Source of the DNA: an uncultured Sutterella sp.
GTDB taxonomy: Bacteria > Pseudomonadota > Gammaproteobacteria > Burkholderiales > Burkholderiaceae_F
Assembly: GCA_900543805.1 (NCBI GenBank)
Contig: UQTE01000013.1
Location: forward strand, 4,993 to 68,992
DNA length: 64,000 bases
Direction: 5' to 3'
The notes under the pieces are model-generated. The model did not search any database, was not told the DNA's origin, and saw only the letters and a program-made list of their open reading frames with translations. Made by a program: the position numbers and the translations under genes. Of this stretch, positions 36,534-45,323 are shown in pieces; the stretch's first letter is position 1; each line of letters opens with the position of its first letter.

Positions 36534-38135
36534 ATGCACTTTTCACTCTCCGCCGGCTCTCACACCGATTTCGAGTCGCCCCACCTCTTTTTCGGCGAAC
36601 TCAAGAGCGGACTCTTTCATCTCTCGTCGGACCTCTCGCGGGTTCTCGGCACGGATCCCGCACATTCCTGCCGGCTCGAAGAAGTCTTCGACGCACTGCT
36701 TGCAAACGAGTGCGACCGTGAAGTGCTGCGCGCCTTTTTCGACGAATTCCGCCGCGAATGCGCAAGCCGCGACCTCTTCGTTCGCCTGCGTCTGGAAGGC
36801 CGGGTTCTCTGGTGCCGCATCCGCGCCAAGTCCTATCGAAGCGACGCGGGCGACAGTACGCTCTTTTCCGGTACGGTCGAGTTTTACAACTTCGCGCGGA
36901 TCTTCTCCGAACTTCTCGGCTTTTCCGACTTCACGAAGGAGGAGGTCGAAAAGCTCGTCCGCCTCGCATCGGCGCCCGTTTCGCACACGATCAGCGCGCT
37001 TCGCCTGACGTCGAACTTCCGCGCGACCGACTCGCTCGGACTCTTCACCGCGCAGATCGCAGAATCCATGCGGGAAAAGGCGAGCGACGGCGTCGTGATC
37101 GAGCAGTTCGACTTCGATACGCTTCTCATCTCAACCCCGGAGACGTCGTTTGACGTCGAGGCACGCGCCAACCGGCTTCTCGACGCCGTTTTGCGCGAGC
37201 ACCGCGCCGACGCGGACGTTGAACCCCGGCTTCTCTTTGCGGAGGGCGCCGAATCGTACGTCGAGGCGATGGAAAAACGCCTTGTCTTCTGGCTGGAATT
37301 CGCCAACCTCTACCCGACGACGAACGCTCCCGAAAAATTTCAGCTGCGCGAGATCCTTCTTACGGCCTGCGCCTGCCTCAACGACTTCGAAGGGTTCAAG
37401 CTTCTCATGCAGCCTCTTGTCGACCGATACACGCGGCACTACACCGGCGCGGAATTTCTTCTGCGCTTCAAGGCCGACCGCGGCTTCGGACCGAACCGCT
37501 TCGTGCGGCTTCTCGAAAAGTCGACGCTTGCCGTCCCGCTCACGCACTGGGTCTTCGGGCACTCGCTCGAGCTCGCGTCGAAGATTCTCAAGGCGGCCCC
37601 CGAAGGCTTTACCTTCAACCTGAACCTCAATCCCATGCACACGGTCGACCGGAGCCTCTTTCTTTTCCTGCGCACGGCCGCCGAACGCAACGGGATTCCC
37701 TTCCGACGCATTGTGGTCGAATTCGTAGAAACGGGCGAAAACATCCCGCAGCAGGATCTTCTCGCGCTCATTGAAAAATGCCGCTCGCTCAGCATGCAGA
37801 CCGCGATCGACGACTTCGGGACGTGCTACAACTCGCTCGCTTTTCTCCTGAGCGTTCCCTGCGACATGGTGAAGCTTTCGCGGGAAATCGCGCTCGGCTG
37901 TCTCTACGACGAAAAGCGCCGGCAGTTCCTCTGCCGCCTCATCAAGGCCTTCAAGGAACTCGGCCTCGTCGTCTGCATCGAGGGCATCCAGGACGAAGAG
38001 ATGTACGCGCGGCTCGAGGGGCTCGCCCCCGATCAGCTGCAGGGCTACTGCTTTGCCAAGCCTTCGAACGCCGAGGAAATGCTCGCGCTCCTGCTGGAGG
38101 CGTCCGTTGTAGGCGCGGGGGAAGCTTCGGCTTGA
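36534..38135 (+). CDS. PAS-degenerate GGDEF-EAL c-di-GMP protein in the bcs operon
   Basis: The N-terminal ~130 residues resemble a PAS fold (GELKSGLFHLSSDLSRVLGT). A middle region has GGDEF-like helices but no GGDEF motif. The C-terminal EAL-type domain has modified motifs that retain most metal and catalytic positions: AEFLLRF for EALLR, FNLNLNP, VEFVETG, DDFGTCYNSL for DDFGTGYSSL, MVKLS for the KID lysine, VVCIEGI and LQGYCFAKP. It could be an active phosphodiesterase, or a c-di-GMP sensor with altered loop 6 (Gly to Cys, Ser to Asn). It is soluble and cytoplasmic, 52 bases after bcsC and 16 before the solute-binding gene. Local control of BcsA/BcsE signalling is inferred. Confidence 0.85.
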   Translation: MHFSLSAGSHTDFESPHLFFGELKSGLFHLSSDLSRVLGTDPAHSCRLEEVFDALLANECDREVLRAFFDEFRRECASRDLFVRLRLEGRVLWCRIRAKSYRSDAGDSTLFSGTVEFYNFARIFSELLGFSDFTKEEVEKLVRLASAPVSHTISALRLTSNFRATDSLGLFTAQIAESMREKASDGVVIEQFDFDTLLISTPETSFDVEARANRLLDAVLREHRADADVEPRLLFAEGAESYVEAMEKRLVFWLEFANLYPTTNAPEKFQLREILLTACACLNDFEGFKLLMQPLVDRYTRHYTGAEFLLRFKADRGFGPNRFVRLLEKSTLAVPLTHWVFGHSLELASKILKAAPEGFTFNLNLNPMHTVDRSLFLFLRTAAERNGIPFRRIVVEFVETGENIPQQDLLALIEKCRSLSMQTAIDDFGTCYNSLAFLLSVPCDMVKLSREIALGCLYDEKRRQFLCRLIKAFKELGLVVCIEGIQDEEMYARLEGLAPDQLQGYCFAKPSNAEEMLALLLEASVVGAGEASA

Positions 38136-38151
38136 GAGAGGAAGGTTCTTC

Positions 38152-38946
38152 ATGAAAAAGATTCTTCTCACGGGTTTGGCCGCTCTTTTTCTGCTCGCGG
38201 GGTGGTTCCTCGCCGGGCGGGACGAGCGTCCGGCGCCCGCGCTCCCCGACGATCCGCTCGAAATCGGTGTGGAAGCCGACGTCGAGCCTTTTTCCTACGT
38301 CGACCTCCGAGGGGAACTCACGGGCTTTGACGTGGAGTTCGCGCGCGAAGTCTGTCGGGAACTTCACCGCGAATGCCGCATCGAACCCCTGGCGTTTGCG
38401 ACGCTCCTTCCCTCGCTCAAGGCGGGCGAACTCGACCTTGTCGTCGCGGGACTCGCCAAGTCGAATCGGCGCGGCGGCGACTTTCTCTTCTCCGAACCCT
38501 ACTACCGTTCGGGGAGCTTCTTCGTCACGACGCAGAAGCGCTTCGAACACTTCACGCCCGATCGGATCCCCGAGCTCGTGATCGGCGTGCAGGCAGGGAA
38601 ACTTCAGGATGACTACCTCGAGGAACGCTACGTGCCGCAGGGCGCCCGAAAGCGGGCGTATCCTTCGTTCAACGCGCTCGTCGACGCCCTCCTTTCGGGA
38701 GAGGTCAACATAATTTTCATCGACAGCGTGCCGGGCTACACCCTCCTCAACAGTCCGCGCGGCGAGGCGCTATTCATCGGCGGACGAGCCGAGAACGTCG
38801 ACGCCGAATTCACCGCCTGCCGCGTCGTGGCGAAGCGGGAAAACCGGGCCCTGATCGAAGGCGTCAACCGAACGCTTCACAAGCTGCAGTCCAACGGCGA
38901 ATTTCAGGATCTCATCATCCGCTTCTTTCCTTTCTTCAGTTTTTGA
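38152..38946 (+). CDS. Solute-binding protein family 3, orphan, upstream of a diguanylate cyclase
   Basis: A 264-residue periplasmic-binding-protein fold of the amino-acid type (SBP_bac_3). An N-terminal hydrophobic anchor or signal (MKKILLTGLAALFLLAGWFLAG) has no lipobox Cys. Domain signatures are LEIGVEADVEPFSYVDLRGE, TGFDVEFAREVCREL, LKAGELDLVVAGLAKSNRR and FSEPYYRSGSFFV. No permease or ATPase is nearby. It stops 8 bases before the GGDEF cyclase gene, whose product has a periplasmic domain, so it may deliver a ligand signal rather than feed transport. Confidence 0.85.
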   Translation: MKKILLTGLAALFLLAGWFLAGRDERPAPALPDDPLEIGVEADVEPFSYVDLRGELTGFDVEFAREVCRELHRECRIEPLAFATLLPSLKAGELDLVVAGLAKSNRRGGDFLFSEPYYRSGSFFVTTQKRFEHFTPDRIPELVIGVQAGKLQDDYLEERYVPQGARKRAYPSFNALVDALLSGEVNIIFIDSVPGYTLLNSPRGEALFIGGRAENVDAEFTACRVVAKRENRALIEGVNRTLHKLQSNGEFQDLIIRFFPFFSF

Positions 38947-38954
38947 GAGTCTCT

Positions 38955-40637
38955 ATGGAAAGCTTCAGCAAAACGTCCGCGGGCAGGAAGGCCGTCCCCA
39001 TCAGGCGGTTCCTCTTGCCGGTCATGGCGACGCTCATCTTCATGATGATCGGCTACCTCACGGTGGGCCTCAACATGAGCGAACGCATTCAGGCGTTTGC
39101 GTACGAACTTGAGGAACAGACCCTCAAGGACGTCATGCTCGCGCAGCGCAACTCCACCAATCTGCACTATCTGAGCAAGTCGCTGCAGGACCTCGTCTAT
39201 GCGGGGAATCCGCAGCGCGCCCGCACGGCCTACGTGAACAACTGGGGACTCCTCACGGAAACGGTCTTCGAGCAACACGACGAAGCGAAGCCTCTGACGC
39301 AGCGGTTGATCGAGAGCCTCCAGAAAACCTGGTCGCTTCGTCAGGAGTACGAAGCGCGCCGAAACGAGGTGAACGTCGACTTCAACACCTTCCACCAGGA
39401 TCTCCTGGCGGCGGCTGGTGTCGCCGCGGGACTCTCGAACGCCTCGACGAACCTTCTGATCGACCTGCGGCAACCCATCGTGCAGCATCTCGATCGGGAA
39501 GCTCCGCACCGGCGGCACCTCGAAGTGCTCGACGGCGCCGCCCGGGAACTTTGCACGGCCGCGCACCTGCCGTCGGACGACGAGAGACGGACCGCCTTTC
39601 TTTCGTACTGTGAAAACATGCGCGAACTGCCCCGCACGCTCGGGACGAAGCTCGACGCGCTCGCCTCTGCGCGCACCGAATTTCTCGCGCAGGCCGCCGC
39701 GATGAACGAGGACGCCCAAAACCTGAGTCACGTCTACGCCAAACTGGAAACGTCGGACCGCCTGGGACTCATCGACCAGATCACGCGCTTCAACGACCGC
39801 CTCTTCAGTTCCTTCTCCATCGCCGTCTTCCTCGCCATGGCGATGGCGACGGCGATCGCGCTCGCCGCCTTCTGGGTGCTTCGCCCGCTCGGCGAACTGC
39901 GCGAGGAAATGCGGCGCTTCCTCGAGACGAACAAACTCCCGAAAATGCCCGAAGGATCCCACATCGAGGAAATCAACGACGTCGTCGAGTGGCTGATGCA
40001 CTTTTGCAATATGCTGCATCAAAAGCGCGCGTCCCTCAGTCTGCTCACTTCGCAGTACGACGAGCTCCTCAACGAATCCAACAAGGATCCGCTCACGGGA
40101 CTCGCCAACCGGCGCGCCTTTGAGGCGCTCGTGGAAAAGGCCGACAACTTGCCGGCCAACTCCGCCGCGCTCATGATCGACATCGATCACTTCAAGCGCG
40201 TCAACGACACGCGCGGACACCTCTTCGGCGACCAAATCCTCAAGCGCTTCGGAGAGCTGATCCGCGATTGCATTGCGCAAAACGACGTCGTCTACCGCTA
40301 CGGAGGCGAAGAATTCTGTCTTCTCCTCACGGGCGTCACGGCGAAGGCCGCCTACAACATGGCCGAGCGCATCCGGCTTCGCATGCGAAGGATTTCGCTT
40401 GCCGACGCGTCCGTGAGCGAAACGGGCGAGGCGCCTTCGCCCCTTTCCGTCTCGATCGGCATTTCCACGTCCACGAAGCACTGGGCGGAAAAGGACATCC
40501 TTACGCTCGTGCGCGAGGCGGACCTTGCGCTCTACCGCGCGAAGTGCCTCGGACGCAACCTCACCGTCCGCTACGAGCCGGAGGAAGTCCGAAAATCCTC
40601 GCCCTTTGCCGACAGGATGGAGGGACAACATGCCTGA
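38955..40637 (+). CDS. Membrane diguanylate cyclase (GGDEF) in the bcs operon
   Basis: This enzyme makes c-di-GMP from two GTP. Two transmembrane helices (around residues 20-40, LLPVMATLIFMMIGYLTVGL; and ~285-310, SIAVFLAMAMATAIALAAFW) bracket a ~240-residue helical periplasmic sensor region. A HAMP-like linker leads to the GGDEF domain: DPLTGLANRRAFEAL, MIDIDHFKRVNDTRGHLFGD and YRYGGEEF (active GGEEF). The inhibitory-site RxxD that normally lies just before is not present (AQND instead). The ATG at 38955 is chosen over a TTG that would overlap the previous stop. The 3' end overlaps bcsE by 8 bases. Confidence 0.92.
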   Translation: MESFSKTSAGRKAVPIRRFLLPVMATLIFMMIGYLTVGLNMSERIQAFAYELEEQTLKDVMLAQRNSTNLHYLSKSLQDLVYAGNPQRARTAYVNNWGLLTETVFEQHDEAKPLTQRLIESLQKTWSLRQEYEARRNEVNVDFNTFHQDLLAAAGVAAGLSNASTNLLIDLRQPIVQHLDREAPHRRHLEVLDGAARELCTAAHLPSDDERRTAFLSYCENMRELPRTLGTKLDALASARTEFLAQAAAMNEDAQNLSHVYAKLETSDRLGLIDQITRFNDRLFSSFSIAVFLAMAMATAIALAAFWVLRPLGELREEMRRFLETNKLPKMPEGSHIEEINDVVEWLMHFCNMLHQKRASLSLLTSQYDELLNESNKDPLTGLANRRAFEALVEKADNLPANSAALMIDIDHFKRVNDTRGHLFGDQILKRFGELIRDCIAQNDVVYRYGGEEFCLLLTGVTAKAAYNMAERIRLRMRRISLADASVSETGEAPSPLSVSIGISTSTKHWAEKDILTLVREADLALYRAKCLGRNLTVRYEPEEVRKSSPFADRMEGQHA

Positions 40638-42225
40638 ACGCCGTCTGGAACTCCCCCTCAAGGGACTCGCCGAGAGCCGCCGCACGCTCAATCCGGGCTC
40701 GGTGGGCGTCGTGTGCGCGACGTCGATCGAGGAGGCCGTGCCGCTTCTCTTCGGGTGTCGCCTCCGTGAGGGCAAACGTCCCCCGATTCTCTTCGTGCGT
40801 CGCGACGACGGGGAAAGGAAGAAGGTTCGGGATTTCTTCCGTGAGCACGCGGCCGACCTTCAGGAAAGCCTCACCTGGAAGGTGCGCCGCATCCACAGGC
40901 TTCGCTTTCCTTACTACGTCTGGCCGCTAGAAGGCCTCGCGCAGGCGCTCTCGAACCTCTTTGACACCCCACAGACGATCCTCCTCTTATGTCGGGCCTC
41001 GGCCGTCGCGCTCGGCGACGAGCGCGCCCTCACGGACCGGCTCGCGCGAATCGCCGCGGCCGCGGAGAAGGGGAATCACATCGTGCTCCTCGTCTTCTAC
41101 GGAAGCAGCCCGGGGGACGAGGAGTTCCTCTATCGCCTGCTTTCCTTCCGGCACCGTCTCGGCGGGCTCGCGCAGCTCACCAAAAAGAAGGACGGCTGTC
41201 TCTGGCAGGCCCGCTTCTGGTATGGTCTGCACCGCTTTACGGGACAGTTCGAGACGGCGCTCGTTCGCGACGGCGTGGGCTACGCCGCCCCGGAGGCGGC
41301 CGACGAGGAGCACGCCGTCCTCGAAGACGCCGACCTCGTCTACAGCGCCTCGGCCAAACTTAACGAACGCACGAGCGGCCTTCTCAATCTCCGGCACGTC
41401 GCGGACAACGAAGAGCTCGAGCGCATCGGACGGCGCGCGAGCGCGGCGACGCTCGTCTTTTCGCTCGAGAGCGCGAAGGAGTTCGTGCCGCTCGCAAGGA
41501 CCCTCTACACGCTTCGCAAGACGCGCGGCCGACATCTGAAGCTCATCGTCGTCCCCGACAAAGCGCCCGTGCGCGCGACGTCGCTCGCCTTTTTGCTCGG
41601 CTGCGGCGCAAACGTCGTCTTCGAAACCTCGGCCGGGATCGAATTCATCGGAATGACGCTCGCGCAGATGCGCGACGCCGTCTTCACGCGCGTTCTCCCC
41701 GAAGATTTCGAGGCGTCGCTCGACTTCGTCCTTGCGGCGCACGCAAGGGGCGTGCTCGATCGAAACGAATTCACCGAACTCGTGCGGCGGCTCGTTACCT
41801 TCAGCGAGACGAATTTCGTTCCCCTCAACCGAGGTACGCTCGTCACGCTCGAGCCCGCCGAGACGCTCAACCCCGAAGACTGTCTCGAGCATTTCCAGCC
41901 CAAGCGCGCGGGCGACATCGCCTGCGCGGCCGGACGCCGCTGCGCGGTGTTTCTGAACGGCTCGCACCCCGCAAACGTCGAATTGGCGCTCGAGCGCTGC
42001 TTTGCGGTGGAACCCGCGGAACTCTTCGCCCACTACTCCCTCGTCTTCGAAACGGCCGACATCCTATCGGAGTTGCGGGCGATCGAAACCTTTCGCGAAA
42101 GTCCGACGGGCGAAACCGCACGGCGAACCTTCGCCCTGCGAACAGATGTCGCGAAGACCGACGACGCGTCGCCGCGCCCCAACCCCATCATACCGACACC
42201 GGCCGATTTTCTCTGGAAGAAATAA
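40630..42225 (+). CDS. bcsE: c-di-GMP-binding cellulose regulator BcsE
   Basis: BcsE is a cytoplasmic accessory protein that binds c-di-GMP through its GIL domain and boosts cellulose output. The N-terminal part is a degenerate P-loop or receiver-like region (TILLLCRASAVALGDE; IVLLVFYGSSPGDEEFLY). The GIL-domain signature RxGD is seen as KRAGDI near residues 425-430, and the protein ends in IPTPADFLWKK. Length of 531 aa matches enterobacterial BcsE. It overlaps the diguanylate cyclase gene upstream and sits 3 bases before bcsF, so it is firmly part of the operon. Confidence 0.9.
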   Translation: MPERRLELPLKGLAESRRTLNPGSVGVVCATSIEEAVPLLFGCRLREGKRPPILFVRRDDGERKKVRDFFREHAADLQESLTWKVRRIHRLRFPYYVWPLEGLAQALSNLFDTPQTILLLCRASAVALGDERALTDRLARIAAAAEKGNHIVLLVFYGSSPGDEEFLYRLLSFRHRLGGLAQLTKKKDGCLWQARFWYGLHRFTGQFETALVRDGVGYAAPEAADEEHAVLEDADLVYSASAKLNERTSGLLNLRHVADNEELERIGRRASAATLVFSLESAKEFVPLARTLYTLRKTRGRHLKLIVVPDKAPVRATSLAFLLGCGANVVFETSAGIEFIGMTLAQMRDAVFTRVLPEDFEASLDFVLAAHARGVLDRNEFTELVRRLVTFSETNFVPLNRGTLVTLEPAETLNPEDCLEHFQPKRAGDIACAAGRRCAVFLNGSHPANVELALERCFAVEPAELFAHYSLVFETADILSELRAIETFRESPTGETARRTFALRTDVAKTDDASPRPNPIIPTPADFLWKK

Positions 42226-42228
42226 CAC

Positions 42229-42444
42229 ATGCCACCGATCCTCTTTCCTCCCCACTTCCTTGCGATTGCGGTTATCCTCGCCTTCGCTGCGGGATATTTT
42301 TTCGCTCCGCGGCTCTCCCGCTTCGCTGCGCGGCTTCGCTGGCTCTTCATCGGCCGCCGCGCCGTCTCCGTCGAATATCGTTTGAGCGATTTGCTTGAGC
42401 TTTCCCCTGACTCCGTTGCGATGAAAGCTTCCGACGACAAATGA
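42229..42444 (+). CDS. bcsF: BcsF-like single-helix membrane protein
   Basis: A 71-residue protein with one N-terminal hydrophobic helix (HFLAIAVILAFAAGYFFAP) followed by basic and amphipathic sequence (RLSRFAARLRWLFIGRR). This is the layout of BcsF, which in enterobacteria anchors BcsE and works with BcsG. Sequence similarity alone would be too weak, but its position between bcsE and bcsG (4-base ATGA overlap with bcsG) makes the call solid. Confidence 0.8.
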   Translation: MPPILFPPHFLAIAVILAFAAGYFFAPRLSRFAARLRWLFIGRRAVSVEYRLSDLLELSPDSVAMKASDDK

Positions 42445-44114
42445 CAGCCCCAAAGATTTCCCCGGACGCCCCGCTTGAAACGGTCTGGAAGGGCGCTGGC
42501 TGGTTCAACGTGTACTTTTTTGCGAAGTTCGCGCTCGCCTATTTCGGCTACCTGAACCTCGAGCCCGCCTACAACGCGCTCCTTTTCGCGGCGGTCGTCC
42601 TCCCGATCGGCACGCGCGCGTTCGATCTCCTGCGAAACGTCGTTTGCGCCCTCGCGGCCGCTGCACTCCTATGGCACGAGAGCTGGTTGCCCGGTCCCGA
42701 GGCAATCCGCGCCAACGCGCACAACCTCACGGACTTCACCGCTTCGTTTCTGCTCGACTTCGTCATCAACGCCGTGAATCCCGTCATCCTTGCCTGGCTC
42801 GCGGCAGGGATCGTCGCCTGGCTCTTTCTGCGCCGCTGGATCCGCTTTTCGACCCTCACCGTGATCGGCCTCGTCGTCACGGCCTTCCCGCAGCTCGTCA
42901 CCTGGGCGCTTCCGACCGAAAAGGAGGCGCCCGCGAAGGAAGTCGCCGCCGCGCCCGAAAGCGCGCCCGCGCTCCGAAGTGAACGGGCGGCCGGGCCGCT
43001 TCAACCCCCGCAGCCCGCAAACGGTACGGGCGAAGACGTCGACCGCTGGCTCACCGCCTTTTTCACGCAAGAGGAAAACCGCGGCGTCAGTCTCCCTGCG
43101 GAAGCGATTCCCGAATCGGTTTCAGGGGTCTTCGACATCGCCGTCGTCAACATCTGCTCGCTCTCGAACGACGACCTCGCAGCGACGGGACTTGACCGAC
43201 ACGCCGTCTGGTCGAAGTTCGACGTGCGTTTCCCGGGCTTTTCGTCGGCCACGTCGTACTCGGGACCGGCGACGCTTCGCCTGCTCACCGCCGCCTGTGG
43301 ACAGCCCCCGCATTCGGCCCTCTACAGCGAGCGCCGTCCGCAGTGCGAGCTTCTCAACCGCTTTGCGGCGGCCGGGTGGGAAAACCGCCTTTATCTCGAC
43401 CACAACGGGCGGTTCGACAACTATCTCGCGTCTCTTCGCGAGTTGGCGGGGCTCACACCCGCCCTCAACGACCTCACGAAGCTTCACGTCCGCTACGAAG
43501 CCTTCGACGGCTCGCCCGTTTACGACGACGCAGACGTCTTCAACCAGTGGTTCTCGGACCTCTCGGCCAAGCCCGCGTCGAGGACCGTGTCGTTCTTCAA
43601 TCTCGTGGCGCTCCACGACGGAAACCGCGCGCCCGGCTCCGCGAAGTCCTTCGACTATGCGCCGCTCGCGAAGAGCCTGTTGGACGACCTGGAAGGCATC
43701 ATGAACCGTATCGAAAAGAGCGGCCGTCCGGTGCTCTTCATCGTCGTGCCCGAACACGGCGCGGCGGTACGCGGCGACAAGATCCAGATGGCGAGGCTTC
43801 GCGAAATTCCGAGCCCTAAGATCACGAACGTTCCCGTTCTCGTGAAGTTCTTCGGTCTGAAGCTCGACGGCGCCCTGCGCACAATCGAAGCGCCGACGAG
43901 CTACCTGGCGCTCGCCGAACTCATGGCCCGTACGGCGACGAGCGGCGTCTACCGCGATCGAGAGGCCGACGCCTCGGCCGCGGTCGACGCGATCCTCATG
44001 GATCTTCCGCAAACCTGGCCCGTCTCGCAGAACGCCAACGCGAGTGTCGTGCGCTTTGCGGGCGTCCACTGGGTGCAGCTCCATGCCGGAAAATGGATCA
44101 AGTATCCGGAATAG
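42441..44114 (+). CDS. bcsG: Cellulose phosphoethanolamine transferase BcsG
   Basis: BcsG transfers phosphoethanolamine from lipid to cellulose. Four or five N-terminal transmembrane helices (residues ~20-165) precede a Pro/Ala linker and a periplasmic alkaline-phosphatase-type domain. Visible motifs are FDIAVVNICSLSNDDL, the likely nucleophile region SSATSYSGPATLRLL, and the zinc-ligand segment LFIVVPEHGAAVRGD. Length of 557 aa is typical. It is the last gene of the operon; together with bcsE and bcsF it marks a type II, pEtN-cellulose cluster. Confidence 0.93.
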   Translation: MTAPKISPDAPLETVWKGAGWFNVYFFAKFALAYFGYLNLEPAYNALLFAAVVLPIGTRAFDLLRNVVCALAAAALLWHESWLPGPEAIRANAHNLTDFTASFLLDFVINAVNPVILAWLAAGIVAWLFLRRWIRFSTLTVIGLVVTAFPQLVTWALPTEKEAPAKEVAAAPESAPALRSERAAGPLQPPQPANGTGEDVDRWLTAFFTQEENRGVSLPAEAIPESVSGVFDIAVVNICSLSNDDLAATGLDRHAVWSKFDVRFPGFSSATSYSGPATLRLLTAACGQPPHSALYSERRPQCELLNRFAAAGWENRLYLDHNGRFDNYLASLRELAGLTPALNDLTKLHVRYEAFDGSPVYDDADVFNQWFSDLSAKPASRTVSFFNLVALHDGNRAPGSAKSFDYAPLAKSLLDDLEGIMNRIEKSGRPVLFIVVPEHGAAVRGDKIQMARLREIPSPKITNVPVLVKFFGLKLDGALRTIEAPTSYLALAELMARTATSGVYRDREADASAAVDAILMDLPQTWPVSQNANASVVRFAGVHWVQLHAGKWIKYPE

Positions 44115-44332
44115 ACCGACGCATCCCTCACGAACACAACATCAATGCCCTGGTTCCGCCATTACGGACTCGACCCCTTGGCAGTTCTTCGCGTCGGACT
44201 CTAGGACGAAAACTGAGGGAATTTTTTCCGGGCAACGCAGAGAGAATGCACGGCGTATCTGACGATTTCGATCGAATTCTCCTTGGTGTTCCTTTTGCCT
44301 CAAACACCTTTTGGAGCGAAAGAGCTTCTCTT

Positions 44333-44989
44333 TTATTCTCGACGCCGCACTTCGTCGAGATAACTGTAGACCGTCACCTTGGAGATTCCGAGACGGTCCG
44401 CGACGCGCTCGAGAGCACCCTTCATCAAGAAGATCCCGCGCTCGTTCATGAAGCGGATCACTTCGATGCGCCGCTCCTTGGTGTCGGTCTCGCGCGCTTC
44501 GTCGAGGATCTTGTCGATGAGGTCGTAGACCATCTTCTGGACGTTGCGGTCCCCTTCGACGGGCGCTTCGGTCTTGCGGGCCGAGGCTCGGGCGAGTCCC
44601 GCCTCGTCGAAGTCGGGCATCGCGCGATCGAGCCAGCGCATGCTTTCGCGCAGGTGCGTGCAGTCGACGTTGATGCACATCGCGCCGATGAGCGCGCCCT
44701 TCTCGTCCCGAATCAGAAGGCTCGAGGAGCGGATGAGACGGCCCTCGAACTCGTAGTAATAGTTGGCGACGAAGTCCTCCCCTTCCCCTCGGTCACCGCT
44801 GAAGAGCGCCTTTTGCACGAGGTTTCGGAAGCTCTCCCCGATGCGCCGGCCGGTCACGCGGTTGTTGGCGGCGTGCACGATCGAATGCTGCGGCGTCGTG
44901 AGGTCGTGAAGAAGCACTTCGCAGTCTTCGCCGAAGGTGCGCGCGACCATGTCGGCGACGGGAACGTAGGAAAGAAGAATCGGATGCAT
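44333..44989 (-). CDS. YheO-like PAS/HTH transcriptional regulator
   Basis: A 218-residue regulator with an N-terminal YheO-like PAS domain (residues ~5-120; FGEDCEVLLHDL, GRRIGESFRNLV, IRSSSLLIRDEKG, MCINVDC) and a C-terminal HTH of the DauR/YheO type (KERRIEVIRFMNERGIF, VADRLGISKVTVYSYLDEV). Family members sense small molecules; E. coli DauR is the best-known relative by architecture. It is divergent from the hydrogenase operon, and the shared intergenic region has several perfect inverted repeats, so it is the prime candidate regulator of that operon. Confidence 0.88.
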   Translation of the reverse strand: MHPILLSYVPVADMVARTFGEDCEVLLHDLTTPQHSIVHAANNRVTGRRIGESFRNLVQKALFSGDRGEGEDFVANYYYEFEGRLIRSSSLLIRDEKGALIGAMCINVDCTHLRESMRWLDRAMPDFDEAGLARASARKTEAPVEGDRNVQKMVYDLIDKILDEARETDTKERRIEVIRFMNERGIFLMKGALERVADRLGISKVTVYSYLDEVRRRE

Positions 44990-45174
44990 GACGTCTCTCG
45001 GGGTCTAGAGTTTTTTCTATGTCCGTTTTTCCAAGTCTAGCCGATTTTGCGGGCGGGCTTCCTTCGAGCTCCGATTCCGCCCCTCCTCCCGAAGAATCCG
45101 TCACAAAGACGAGAAGATCGGCGAAAAAGAAGCTCGACAAAATCCGCGCTCCCCGCTAGACTCTTCGGGCTTTG

Positions 45175-45244
45175 GAAAATTTTCGGCGCGGAAGCGTCGT
45201 GCTTCCGCAATAGAAAATTTTCCATTAGAATAGAATTTATTCTA
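45175..45244. promoter_or_regulatory. Cluster of perfect inverted repeats before the hydrogenase operon
   Basis: GAAAATTTTC occurs twice, at 45175-45184 and 45213-45222 (38 bases apart). Between them is a GCGGAAGC/GCTTCCGC hairpin (45188-45208). Next comes TAGAATA-N5-TATTCTA (45226-45244). The 334-base divergent region 44990-45323 contains no gene. This AT-rich block is probably the promoter and operator region for the YheO-like regulator and the hydrogenase genes. Confidence 0.55.
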
Positions 45245-45323
45245 TAGATAAAAATTTCTACCTCCCCTTCCGTCCGCGTACGGAGGGGACGGCAGAACCA
45301 TCGGACCGCCAAGGAAGACCTGT

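Noticed and set aside
40525..40629. Longer BcsE start inside the diguanylate cyclase gene
   Set aside because: The ATG at 40630 matches normal BcsE length; the extension is a shadow of the GGDEF domain.
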